Origin: Rhizopus sp. PT2906
Taxonomy: Eukaryota > Mucoromycota > Mucoromycetes > Mucorales > Rhizopodaceae
Direction of reading: 5' to 3'
Assembly: GCA_025529335.1 (NCBI GenBank)
Contig: JAMYHX010000005.1
Coordinates: 62,001 to 126,000 of the forward strand
DNA: 64,000 nucleotides
Shown: positions 22,918-33,420 of the stretch, one piece after another
Numbering within the stretch: position 1 is the stretch's first letter
How the letters are laid out: each line of letters starts with the position of its first letter
The notes under the pieces: generated by a model
The model's database searches: none
What the model was told of the DNA's origin: nothing
The model's input: the letters and a program-made list of their open reading frames with translations, nothing else
Position numbers and translations under genes: made by a program

Positions 22918-25194
22918 TTAAGCCCACTATGAAAAGAAGTTAATATAAGGTTCAGATGTAGGTGTCAAACAACTTACCAAGTCACGAAGATACTTCTTGC
23001 TTGCTATCCAACTTATCAAAATCTTGTTGGCTTCGACAACATCTATCTTTTGATGCTCTACAAGTATATCGGCTAAAGCATCCTGAACGCCCTTTGCCAT
23101 GCCCTTTGCATCACCACAGATGTATATAGCGGCGTCTTTGTTGATAATGAGATCATAAAGTTGGGCCGAGTCTCTTCTAATAAGATCCTGAACGTAGACT
23201 TTAGGAGAGCCATCAGATGCTCTACTTTCAGCCAATGCCAGGTGAGTGATCGTACCATCTGCTTCGAACTCGCAAAGTTCCTTTTCAAACAAAAAGTCCT
23301 TTGATCTGTTTCTAAAGCCATAGTAAACGTAAATTGGACCAAAGGCTTCTTTGATCTGTCGGCTCGGTTGGTGACCGATGCCACCCATAGACAATCGGAT
23401 GTTTCGCTGTGTCTGACGATGTTCCAAGAAACCAATGAAAGGAGCAATACCTGTGCCAGGGCCGATCAAGATCAAAGGACGCTCTGTTTCAGCAGGCAAG
23501 ACAAATGCGTTTGCATTTTGACGTACAAACATGGGAATCTTGATGTCCTTCTTTACAGGTATCTCAACTTTTGTTGGTGTCGATCGACTTGGAACCATCT
23601 CTGTTATTCTGTCCATCCAGGGAGTAGCCACACCCTTACGCTCAGCTTTACCTGGGGTGATGTATTCGACAACATTGAAAGCAAATCGAATCTTTCCTTG
23701 TCTCTTGAGAGGAGAGCTAGAAATGGAATAGTAACGAGGCATGTGTGCTGGTAACAAGTCCAACAGACGTTCAATCGGTGGTTGACAGGATGGGAATGTT
23801 TCAAGAATGTCGAGAAGTGTAGGACATTCATCGCGGATAGCATTGAACGCAGCAGCACCCTGTTTACTGCAGATATACATCAACGACAGCTTTTCCTTGG
23901 GATCAGTAGCGTAGTCTGCGAGCATTCTGAATAATGCCTTTCTAGGTTGGCTTGTGAGGTCAACGCCATAACGGAATAGTTCGAGTAGAGTTGTGTATGA
24001 GGCGCCCTGTAAGTGAGATGGGAGATTGTCGCCTTCTACCTTGTATGCATCGTTGTAGGATTCCTCCGGTACGGATAGACGATCAAGGACGGCATAAACC
24101 AGATGTTCATCATTGGGTGCAACAACACCAAAGGCATCTCCAGGTTCATAATGAACTTCTTCACCAACATCCAGTTCAAGTTCCAATGTACGCTTTAGGG
24201 CATCCCCGGTAGACAAGCAGGATACCATGGTGATAGGAGCATATGTGACCGGAACTGGTGTAACAACAAATTCTGGTACTTGCATACTGTTGGTTGGCTT
24301 CTGTCCCTCAAGCTTAGTAAGCTTTGCAACAGGAACGGACACACGCGGCAAGCCGGTTAATTTGGCACCTGGCTCGAGACCTGCCAGACTGATCTGAAGA
24401 GGGAAGCTCTTTTTGAATGCTTTGATCTTTTCGACTGCTTCCACTGCACTTTCAATCAATGAGTTTTCAAGCTGTGTGTACTTTTCGACAAGATCAGGGA
24501 CTGTCTTTTTACGATTCTTCATAGAGTATGGTACAGAAACAGGGTCGATCTTCAATTCGGTCATCTCTTTCTCCAGTTGCTTTTCGGCCTCAACACTCTC
24601 TTCAATGGTCAAGTCTGACTTTTGAGTCAAGACAGTTGGTAAGACTTCCCATAACTTTTCAATCCAGGGATCAACTACATTTTCCAGTCTAGAGTAGATT
24701 GGTTATTTTCTGTATTCTTTTTTCTATTTCTATTTTACCCTTCAGCATCGTCAGCTAAGCCCTTTGCATAGAAAACAGTGGCACCCAAATCCTTAAACTT
24801 CTTCTCTAAGCGTTTTCCTGTGTTGTTAAAGTTGGAATAATTGCTGTCTCCAAGTCCCAACACAGTGAATTTAGTGCCTTTGAGGTATTCCTTGTCCTTG
24901 TTACGACGCAGGAATCTCCAAAACTTTAAGGAATTGTCAGGAGCATCGCCATCACCAGTATTTGAAGAGATCAAAATGATGATTCCTGCTTTTTGAAGTG
25001 GTGCCTGTCAAGGACAATTAAGCTTTCATTGTGTATAGTATATGCTTATTTACCTTTTCATAGTCGTCCATGACAAAGCAATCACCTGTATATCCCTTTT
25101 TAGCAGCTTCTGTATGAATATTTTTAGCTATCCATTCTGCATTGCCTGTTTGTGAAGCCCACAGGATGAGATAGGTAGAAGCAAGCTCTGTCAT
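22918..25194 (-). CDS. MTRR: Methionine synthase reductase (MTRR, diflavin reductase)
   Basis: MTRR reactivates cobalamin-dependent methionine synthase using electrons passed NADPH to FAD to FMN. Four exons (complement 25054-25194, 24739-25004, 22978-24688, 22918-22926) join to 708 aa, the family length. A flavodoxin domain (residues ~5-140; ILWASQTGNAEWIAKNI, SSNTGDGDAPDNSLKFW, VLGLGDSNYSNF) is followed by a linker and an FAD/NADPH module: EPGDAFGVVAPNDEH, SKQGAAAFNAIRDECPTLLD, PSCQPPIERLLDLLP, PRYYSISSSPLK, GPGTGIAPFIGFLEHRQ, YICGDAKGMAKGVQDAL. SKQGAA and the C-terminal YLRDLWA favour MTRR over cytochrome P450 reductase. There is no membrane anchor. The last exon encodes only Trp-Ala-stop. 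Confidence 0.9.
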
Positions 25195-25239
25195 TTATTT
25201 AATATATAAAAAACGAAAAGGGAAAGGACGCTCATCAAC

Positions 25240-25246
25240 TGAGTCA
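25240..25246. promoter_or_regulatory. Gcn4/AP-1-type site TGAGTCA upstream of MTRR
   Basis: A perfect palindromic TGAGTCA lies 46 bp upstream of the MTRR start codon. In fungi this heptamer is bound by Gcn4/CPC-1 bZIP proteins of general amino-acid control. A methionine-cycle gene is a sensible target, but binding is inferred from the motif alone. Confidence 0.4.
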
Positions 25247-28200
25247 AAAAAGACGGAGTATAAAAAGTTTAAGATGTGTGTCAGTATGCATACAATGACT
25301 ATTTTTTATTGATTACTTTGAATACTCTCAATACATTGGTTCAAGAGTCAGACATAAATTGAAATGTAGGCGTGCAACTGACACAGCCATCATCAACATA
25401 TATGAATTTGGTTGATTCATATATAGCCAGACAATCTGTCCTAATGTTATCCTTGACTTTAGATCAGAAATTGAGGCATATCACTTGAAAATTGCAAGTC
25501 TGGGGTATAGTTTGTTGTTGTTAGTACTCACAAATATATATAAGAATGAAAGCAAACAAGTGACGTGTCTTTGTTTTTTCCTTGTATTAGAAGTGAAAGG
25601 AAGAGCTCATAGCAGAAAGTAACTTGGTCTCAAAAAGAGGTCAGAGTACATGTAATAAAGTCAAATATTTTATTGAAGAAATTAAAAGACCACTGTAGAC
25701 ACATTGAAACTATACAATTTCGCCCCGCCCAGGCCAGATAAACAAAGCACATAGGATCTAAAAGCCCTTTTGAGATCAAAGGGAAAAAAAAAAGAAAGGA
25801 AATAAGCGAAGGAAACCGAGTAAGAAAGGAGCGAAAAAGAATTAGGTCGAAAGATATCGAAAGATGTCGAGAGGACAGAGGAAGAGTTGAAAGTCATTGG
25901 AAGAACTTTTGCCCTGAGTCAGGCGATGAGGGTGAAATAGATTCAAGCTCATAAAGGATGGTACTAACAAGATATTTTCTTATGTGAAATGTAAATAGAA
26001 GCGGTTCGAACTTCTAATGTTTTCGTAATTTAGGTAGAAGTTTCTTATAGTAAAGAAAGGTTCTTTTTATTTATATTCCTTTGCTCGGACATGTGGCACA
26101 AGCTATCAATTTAAGGTACAATAAAACTAATGTGGAAATAAATGTCAAGACAATACTAAATTGGCTATACGTCGTAACATTATACCCATTTTTAAAAGTT
26201 ATCAAGCAGGAGAAAGAAGAAGAAAACTGATGAATTTATAAAAAAAAATCAGAGCACAAACAAATATAAATTTTAAACTTCTCAAAACTTTAATATTGAA
26301 ATGATAAAGTAATACTAACAGTTTTCGTATGCCCCCTTTCTTAAGTACTGCCTCTTAGTGGGCAGCGAATGTTTTAATTCAAAGCAGTCACTGTAAGCTG
26401 GTCTCAATTCTGATATATTTCAAGACCATGATGTCGCTTTTATCTGGCACAAACCCTGTTTTATGATGTGCTTACATGTAAAACAACCATAGTAATACTA
26501 ATTATAAGTTTAGCAATACAGACAACCACTATTCTACACTTCGAACGATAATCAACAATGACTTCCTACTGCAGACATGAAGAGGTTAAAGGATTGAGCA
26601 AAGAACGAAACTTGATAAGATAGGATTTATTGTACAACAAAAGAATGACATTTTATGTTGTCAAACATGTATCTCAGTAAGCATTTAGAATGATTAGCCC
26701 TTACGGCTCTTCTTCGTGGGTTACGTACTCAATCTATTAGCACCTGCCATTTTAACCCTGTATATTAAAGGAGTAAATACCTATAAGAAAATGACAACAT
26801 TTTTATTACAACATTCAATCATAAAAGTACATTGATAAGCTGCTTCGTCATATTTTAATACTAGTAACTTTGAATAAACCTCATTTATTAATAGCGCCAT
26901 CCCTCTGTTATATGCTACCCGCGCTTTTCATAAGCCTTGGTATACTTGCAAAAGCGTAAATCGACTGATTTGTTTATACTGTGCAATAATGAAAGCAAAA
27001 CAATGTATATTTGTGATTCACAACAATGAATATTAATAAAACGCTGCTCCTTAAGCTTATTAGGTTATTCTTCTACTAGTTTATCTCCATGTAAGGCTTA
27101 TTTTTATCCGTTTCCTGTATTCATATATTCATATTCTTTTTCATGGTTATAAAACCTCCTTTCTTATCTCCAATAAATTATATCCCTTACCATGTTCTTC
27201 ATTCAACATATACGAGCATCTATGACGATAAAGGACTATATAAAGTATGTCGCGTACCTTAGCAATCCATCCTGTTTCGAGCGCCATTTGAAATACTTTA
27301 TGCAGACTTGGAAGATCCATTGCTTTACTATAAAAATGAACGTATAGTCATTAAATCTATCACAATCACGTTTGTCGCTAATATCATTCTACATTTTACA
27401 AGCAGAAGGGAAAAGTATAAGGATATAACAACAGGGAATAGAGGATAAACATTTTACCTTTTACCTTTTACCCTTTTTTTTTTCATGTGCACTAAAAATA
27501 AAAACATTACACACTCTTACGTTTTCCTAAGCCAGCAACTCAATCATCTACGTTTCATGCTTGATAAACAGGCTTTGATATATGGAGGTTAGAAAAATTT
27601 GATTTTGTTTCGTTTTAGTAAAAAATAATAATTCATAATTACTTTTATTAGACAATCTAGAGTGGTTAACCAAATAGATCAACCATGATTTGACTTCATT
27701 TGATTTGACAAATAACAGCTGTAATGGAATCAATTGCGTGTGTTTCACAGAATCGACAGCCTAGTGCTCTTTGAGAAAAAGCCTTATTTTTTTGTTGATT
27801 ATCAGCTGCCGTCCCCCTCTCAATCTTTTCCCTTGTACATTTGATTCTCATCTTACATTTTTTATTCATTCTTAAAGAAAACGACCAGAAAAATGCGTAT
27901 TGGAAATGAGAAAAGTGAAGTAGTCATAATGAAAAAAAAATATACATGTGTGTGTATGTGTATGTGTGTGAGAGGTCAACTTTATGTAAACAAGCGGCCG
28001 TACAAAAGAAAAGGAGGTGAGAAAAAAATATGCAAAAAAAGGGGAGGAAGCGTTCGGATGCTCGGATATGTTCTAATATGGATAAGATAGAAAATGAGTT
28101 ATTTATATATTCATGCATTGCTAGAAGAAGATAGATTGAGAAAAAGGAGGAATGAGTCATATATTTTCAGCCTAAATAACATGATTCACGTAAACAAAAA

Positions 28201-28479
28201 AACTATAAAAGAGGCCATCATTATTTTCCCTTTTTCTCTTTTTTTCTTCACTCTTTATCTCTTTTAAAAATTATCCTATACTTTTATTATTTTATTATTC
28301 CCTATGTTGAAAAGGTATAACAGCGTCTGGGTGATCTCAAAATACATATAACTAATTTCATCCTTTAGAAAATGCACTTTTGCTGGCTCTATTTCATGGT
28401 TCCTGATGCATCTTACTCTATCATAATGGCTTCTCTTTAAAGAAACCCTCGCTACTCGCTAATGCTCAAAATGTCTACT

Positions 28480-28745
28480 CATGCTAAAAAATGCTTGTTA
28501 CTGCTTATCAATACACTCAAATAATCAAACACTCAAACACTCAAACAAATACTCAAATGTTTTATCAAACACTTATCAAATGCTTATCAAATCTCTGGAA
28601 AGACCAGTGAACGCCTACTCATACTTATCAATGCCTACAAGTGACCATCAGTGCCTGAATATGCTAGTAAATGCCTGTCCTATGCTTATCAACGCCGGAA
28701 AGTCCTTAAAGAATTTTGCTCATGTCTATCAATGCCTGCTGCTAA
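28480..28745. repeat. Degenerate short-period array (TATCAAATGC-like words)
   Basis: Words such as CTTATCAA, TTATCAAATGC, CTTATCAATGCC and ACTCAAACACTCAAAC recur at irregular spacings of about 10-30 bp. The pattern is a diverged tandem array rather than a coding region. An open frame through it is a by-product of the repetition. Confidence 0.5.
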
Positions 28746-29190
28746 TAAATACTTCTCTGGAGTAACAACATATTCAAGTCCTGAAGCCACAAGAAACGTC
28801 ATGGATCTACTATGCCAAACTATGTCAATATATGCTACAAGAAAAAAAAGTATAAAAAAAAAAACTAACCGGATAGGTCGCTGCTTCTCTATGCTGGGTA
28901 ACCCTTGACGCAAGCTACTGTTGGCATTACTTTGCTGTTGTCCCTAATGAAAGGCGTAATCTCTTTTGCTTCGTCCTAGATACTTAGAAGTGCACTCTTT
29001 GTACATTGAAGCTCTGAGATTTCCCTTATCCCCTTGAGATTAAGTCTTGAGTATTGTTTCAGGATGATTACGCTTAGTAATTATTAGGGGCAGCAGTCGG
29101 TTGGTGGCATCAGTGGCAGTCTTGGGTTGACAGACAGGGTTAAGGTGACCATCTGGAAAACAAAAAAAGAACGAAAAAAAAAGAAAATAT

Positions 29191-29290
29191 ACTTGCTCTC
29201 TACTTTGGTTATCAAAAACAAAAGATCTTTACTTGCTCTCTTAACTTGGCTATCAAAACAAAAATCTCTACTTATTCTCTCTCTAGAAAT
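29191..29290. repeat. ~40 bp tandem repeat, about 2.4 copies
   Basis: Two consecutive units start ACTTGCTCTC at 29191 and 29231 and share TATCAAAA(A)CAAAA in their second half; a third partial unit (ACTTATTCTCTC) follows from about 29270. Identity between the first two units is high by eye. It is a minisatellite in the gene-poor region with no known role. Confidence 0.7.
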
Positions 29291-29980
29291 CAAGCTATTG
29301 CTTACTTTAATAAAAACTTCATTTTGTTACTCTCACACTTTGGCTTTTTGTTCTTTAATAATAAAATATATTCACTTGACGCACTTTTCGTTGTCTCTGA
29401 TAATCCAAGGAAACAACAGCTTAATGATTTCTTCATATGTATCATTATGAAGCAGTTTAGGGGTAATAATCACTATATAACCTCACATTGGTAGTTCTCA
29501 TTAGTGATATGCCATACCTTAATATTAATTTGTGCTATACAAACTTACAAGCGTTCTTCTAGGCTTTCAGATTCACATCCATGTATCATCTTTTGAGTAC
29601 TACACCATCGAGCTCTTTTCCTTGACGGAGCGTATTCCTTGTATAATAGATCTTCACCTAAATGTGTTGACGACCTGTTGAGAATACGAAAAAAAGACTT
29701 CCTTCTGTATCTTCACTACCAAAAGATGGGCTCTTTTTGCTCTATATTTTCATATTTGACACATATCCTTGCGGAATTGAGAAGTGATTCCTAAGAGTAT
29801 AGGACATATTACGAAGAAACACCAAGTGATTCATCATGCACTCCAGAATATAAGCATTTTATCTGATTCAAATGTCTGAACTTTAAATTTCTTCATAGTC
29901 CAAAAAAGGGAAAATTGATATGGACTCCGCCTCAGAGAGACATAAGAGTCACTGCTTTGCCCTTATTTTGTTCCCTTCAA

Positions 29981-30370
29981 ATGGAATTTGCTCAGTTTCG
30001 TATTGCTCGTCCAACAGACAACTTTGAAAAAATCAAGGAATTCTACGGAAAAGGCTTAGAATTACCTATTATTGGTTCCTTTGAAGGACATGCTGGCTAT
30101 GATGGTATCATGTTTGGCTTACCTGATAATAAGTTTCATTTAGAATTTACTACGCATATCGATGGTAGTCCTTGCCCAGCACCAACCAAAGATAATCTCT
30201 TGGTATTTTATATTCCTGATCAAGAAAGGATCTCCATTATTGTGAATAGATTAGGCAAGATGGGATATCACCCAGTTGAGCCAGAAAATCCTTATTGGAA
30301 AGAAAAAGGCATTACTATTGAAGATCCTGATAAATGGAGAATTGTGTTGATGAATGGTGAATACAAATAA
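29981..30370 (+). CDS. VOC/glyoxalase superfamily protein, bacterial YycE-like
   Basis: This intronless frame encodes 129 aa from the ATG at 29981; an in-frame ATG at 29915 adds 22 residues that lie outside the conserved domain. The whole protein is one vicinal-oxygen-chelate domain: RIARPTDNFEKIKEFYGKGL, IGSFEGHAGYDGIMFGLP, FHLEFTTHIDG, CPAPTKDNLLVFYIPD, PVEPENPYWKEKGITIEDPD and KWRIVLMNGE. These match the pattern of the bacterial YycE-like family closely. VOC proteins act on small molecules, often with a bound metal; the substrate here is unknown. High similarity to a bacterial family plus the lack of introns suggests horizontal transfer (inference). It is convergent with HSP104. Confidence 0.8.
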   Translation: MEFAQFRIARPTDNFEKIKEFYGKGLELPIIGSFEGHAGYDGIMFGLPDNKFHLEFTTHIDGSPCPAPTKDNLLVFYIPDQERISIIVNRLGKMGYHPVEPENPYWKEKGITIEDPDKWRIVLMNGEYK

Positions 30371-30449
30371 AGATTTATTATACAAACATAATTAAATGAT
30401 TCTTTTATTTACATGATTTTATATAATACAAAGATATAATTACATTACT

Positions 30450-33128
30450 TTAATCCATATCAAGATCTTGATCTTCATCCATTGGTTCTTCAACTATGTA
30501 ACCTGCTTCACTTTCATGATTACGAGCAATTTCTATTGTACTACCATCTGTAGAAATATCAACCTTGGCCACCTCGTTATTACGAATACCGCCATCAATA
30601 ATCAATTTGGCCAGTTGATTAAGAACCTTTTGCTGGATCAAACGGTTCAGTGGACGAGCACCAAAGATGGGTTCATAACCATGAGCACCAAGCCATTCCT
30701 TTGCAGCTTGAGAGACTTGAAGGGTAATGCGACGGTCAGCAAGACGGTCTTCGATTTCCTTGAGACGAACATCCACAATGTTGGTGATGTTGGTTTGAGT
30801 AAGGCGATTGAAGATGACAACCTCATCAATACGATTAGTGAATTCAGGACTAAAGTGCTTGCGGACAACTTCCATGATTTGTTCTTTCAAAATGTTCATT
30901 TCTTCACCCTTGACATTATCAGCCAAGAGATTGGCACCCAAGTTGGAGGTCATGACAATAATTGTATTACGGAAATCAATTCTACGGCCCTTGGAGTCAT
31001 GAATAAAACCTTCGTCAAGAACTTGCAGAAGAACATTGGCAACATCTCGATGAGCCTTTTCCAATTCATCAAGAAGAACAACAGAGTAAGGTTTGCGACG
31101 AACAGACTCAAAGAGACCACCTTCTTCGTGACCTACATAGCCAGGTGGAGCACCAATCAGCTTGGCAACACTGTGTTGTTCCATTAATTCACTCATATCG
31201 ATACGGATCAAGGCACGTTCATCATTAAACAGGAATTCGGCCAATGTCTTGCAGAGAAGAGTCTTACCGACACCAGTGGGACCAAGGAACATGAAAGAAG
31301 CCAATGGTCTGCGAGGATCTTGTAAACCAGCCTTGGAAAGACGAATGGCATCACAGACAGCCTTGATGGCAGCATCCTGACCGACGACATGACGAGCAAT
31401 TTCAGTTTCCATCGTCAGTAGCTTCTCACGTTCGCTCTTGGCCAAATTTTGAACGGGAATACCAGTCCATCGGGAGACGACCTCCATGATTTGTTCAGGA
31501 CGTACCACTTCAGAAATGATGGCATCACTTGGTTGATCATTAGCCAAATCTTCGCTCATCTTACGTTGCTTTTCTGCTTGAAGCTCAGCAATACGCTGTT
31601 CGACGTCAGGAATGGCATAGTACTCAATATCAGCAGCAGTATCCAGATCATAGTTATTTCTAGCTTGTATAGCCTTTGACTTGAGTTCATCGAGCTTCTG
31701 CTTCAAATCACGAATTTCATCCAATCGTCCCTTTGTCAGTTCGTACTTGAGCTTCAGAGGTTTCAATTCTTCATCAATTCTGGCCATCTCTTCTCTGACA
31801 GCCTGTAAACGTTCATTCGATTCCTTGTTATTCTTTTCCTTGCTAAGAGCCTTCACTTCAATTTCAAGTTGGAAACGTTTACGTTCGAGCACATCAATTT
31901 CTTCTGGTTTAGAATCAAGTTGGACACGTGTGTTGGCTGCAGCTTCATCAATCAAATCAATAGCCTTATCTGGCAAGAATCGAGTTGTGATATAACGATC
32001 TGAAAGTTGAGCAGCAGAAACGAGGGCAGAATCTGTGATCTTGACACCATGATAGTTTTCATAACGTTCCTTAAGACCACGGAGAATAGAGATAGTCGCA
32101 GCCACTGAGGGTTCTCCGACATCGACCTTTTGGAAGCGACGCTCGAATGCAGGATCTTTTTCGATTTCACGATATTCAGTAAGTGTTGTAGCGCCAATGC
32201 ATCGCAATTCACCGCGAGCCAGCATAGGCTTCAGCAGATTAGCAGCGTCCATAGAGCCCTCACCTTTACCGGCACCAAGAACAGTGTGGATTTCATCAAT
32301 AAACAAAATAATACCTTCTTCAGATTCCTTGACTTCTTTCAAGACAGCCTTGAGACGTTCTTCAAATTCACCACGATACTTGGCACCAGCAATTAAAGCA
32401 CCCATGTCCAATGAGAACAGTTTGCATTGGAGAGACTGAGGCACGTCACGTTCGATGATACGACGAGCCAAACCTTCGACGATGGCTGTCTTACCCACAC
32501 CAGGCTCACCAATCAGTACAGGATTGTTCTTTGTTCTTCTCGCCAGCACACGGATCACACGACGGATTTCATCGTCACGACCAATGACGGGATCTAGCTT
32601 GCCATTTTGTGCCATCTGGGTCAAATCAATAGCGTATTTCGATAGGGCCTCATACACTTCTTCGGCATTCTTTGAATCCACACGACGGTTACCACGTACT
32701 TGACTAACGGCTGCTTCTAGTGCCTTTTTTGTAATACCAGCATCTTTCATTGGCTTGAATGTGGTATCATCATCGGAGAGAGCAAGTATGATATGATCAA
32801 CCGAGATATATGTATCCTTTTGGTCTTTCATGCGCTTCTCTGCGTTACGTAACAATTTACTTGTTTGTGAGCCAATCGTGACATCAGTTGGTGCTGGATC
32901 CTGAGAGGGTAGTTGGACCATCATCTTCTTGTATCCACGTTCAACCGTTGCGGGTTCTGCACCTGTCTTCTCGATAATAGATCTGAACAAGGCAGCACCG
33001 TCCGTTTCGTCAAACATGGCACACGCGATATGTGCAGGCATGATTTGTGAGTTGCCAAATTCTCGAGTTAAAGCTTGTGCTCTTGCGATTATCTTTTCAA
33101 CTTTTTCTGTAAAATTCATTCCACTCAT
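30450..33128 (-). CDS. HSP104: Hsp104/ClpB disaggregase
   Basis: Hsp104 is a cytosolic hexameric AAA+ chaperone that extracts proteins from aggregates with Hsp70 and Hsp40. The gene is intronless, 892 aa (yeast 908). Domains in order: Clp N-domain (1-150), NBD1 with Walker A GEPGVGKT and Walker B ILFIDEIH, pore loop [12 protein letters not shown], coiled-coil middle domain (~400-530), NBD2 with Walker A GPTGVGKT and Walker [12 protein letters not shown], pore loop GYVGHEEGG, then an acidic tail [13 protein letters not shown] like the C-terminal extension of eukaryotic Hsp104. That tail and the missing transit peptide favour the cytosolic form over mitochondrial Hsp78. A heat-shock element lies upstream. 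Confidence 0.97.
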   Translation of the reverse strand: MSGMNFTEKVEKIIARAQALTREFGNSQIMPAHIACAMFDETDGAALFRSIIEKTGAEPATVERGYKKMMVQLPSQDPAPTDVTIGSQTSKLLRNAEKRMKDQKDTYISVDHIILALSDDDTTFKPMKDAGITKKALEAAVSQVRGNRRVDSKNAEEVYEALSKYAIDLTQMAQNGKLDPVIGRDDEIRRVIRVLARRTKNNPVLIGEPGVGKTAIVEGLARRIIERDVPQSLQCKLFSLDMGALIAGAKYRGEFEERLKAVLKEVKESEEGIILFIDEIHTVLGAGKGEGSMDAANLLKPMLARGELRCIGATTLTEYREIEKDPAFERRFQKVDVGEPSVAATISILRGLKERYENYHGVKITDSALVSAAQLSDRYITTRFLPDKAIDLIDEAAANTRVQLDSKPEEIDVLERKRFQLEIEVKALSKEKNNKESNERLQAVREEMARIDEELKPLKLKYELTKGRLDEIRDLKQKLDELKSKAIQARNNYDLDTAADIEYYAIPDVEQRIAELQAEKQRKMSEDLANDQPSDAIISEVVRPEQIMEVVSRWTGIPVQNLAKSEREKLLTMETEIARHVVGQDAAIKAVCDAIRLSKAGLQDPRRPLASFMFLGPTGVGKTLLCKTLAEFLFNDERALIRIDMSELMEQHSVAKLIGAPPGYVGHEEGGLFESVRRKPYSVVLLDELEKAHRDVANVLLQVLDEGFIHDSKGRRIDFRNTIIVMTSNLGANLLADNVKGEEMNILKEQIMEVVRKHFSPEFTNRIDEVVIFNRLTQTNITNIVDVRLKEIEDRLADRRITLQVSQAAKEWLGAHGYEPIFGARPLNRLIQQKVLNQLAKLIIDGGIRNNEVAKVDISTDGSTIEIARNHESEAGYIVEEPMDEDQDLDMD

Positions 33129-33189
33129 ATTGATTTATTCAAGAATATAAAAAAAAGGAAAAAGGAAAAGACAAAGAAAGGTTGTCTGA

Positions 33190-33195
33190 TTTATA
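33190..33195 (-). promoter_or_regulatory. TATA box of HSP104
   Basis: Read on the minus strand the bases are GATATAAATC, placing a TATAAA about 62-67 bp upstream of the HSP104 ATG and about 41 bp downstream of the heat-shock element. Spacing is typical of inducible fungal promoters. Confidence 0.45.
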
Positions 33196-33235
33196 TCTTG
33201 TCATGAAGGATTGTGTCGGAGATTAAATATGAGTA

Positions 33236-33258
33236 GAATATTATAGAAGACACTCGAA
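33236..33258 (-). promoter_or_regulatory. Stepwise heat-shock element of HSP104
   Basis: Three GAA triplets on the plus strand (33236, 33246, 33256) are spaced exactly 10 bp apart, which is the TTC(n7)TTC(n7)TTC arrangement of a step-type heat-shock element on the HSP104 strand. It lies 108-130 bp upstream of the ATG. Binding by Hsf1 is inferred from motif geometry. Confidence 0.55.
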
Positions 33259-33420
33259 AATACCATGCTTCTAAACAAAGTTAAAAGGTGAAAGTTCAAA
33301 GAAAGTGCGAGCAATTTCTAAAGAGTAAAGGCAGAACCCTGTTTATTTACAAAACCACACACATATACACAAACAAAGGTTTATGCCAAAGAACAAAGTG
33401 TAACCCATGTAAAATAAAGT

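Larger units (their letters stand above)
25247..29980. other. 4.7 kb gene-poor region
   Basis: No gene can be supported between MTRR and the VOC gene. Frames are short, AT-rich and of low complexity. No paired tRNA A and B boxes, U-snRNA, 5S or SRP signature was found by eye. What it does hold is a TATA-like box at about 28203-28210 with nothing convincing behind it, a degenerate array near 28480-28745, a ~40 bp tandem repeat at 29191-29290, and many homopolymers. Given how tight the rest of the window is, the gap could contain a non-coding transcript, an erased transposon or a very divergent gene. Confidence 0.5.

Noticed and set aside
25682..25897. Minus-strand 71-residue frame upstream of MTRR
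   Set aside because: Ser/Phe-rich low complexity from a purine-rich strand; no splice partners or family match.
25994..26008. GGTTCGAA resembling a tRNA B box
   Set aside because: No A box lies 40-60 bp upstream and the flanks do not fold into a cloverleaf.
27147..27320. Minus-strand 57-codon frame starting MDLPSLHKVFQMALETGWIA next to an acceptor-like TTTTATAG
   Set aside because: It reads like an exon, but nothing upstream or downstream joins to it convincingly and it matches no family I know.
28202..28460. TATA-box-led mini-gene (MLK plus a short spliced frame)
   Set aside because: The predicted peptide is about 20 residues with no similarity; only the TATA box itself is noted.
28480..28745. 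CRISPR-like or coding repeat
   Set aside because: Repeat words are short, unevenly spaced and imperfect, and the host is a eukaryote.
30468..31187. 239-residue plus-strand frame inside HSP104
   Set aside because: Antisense shadow of a strongly conserved intronless gene.
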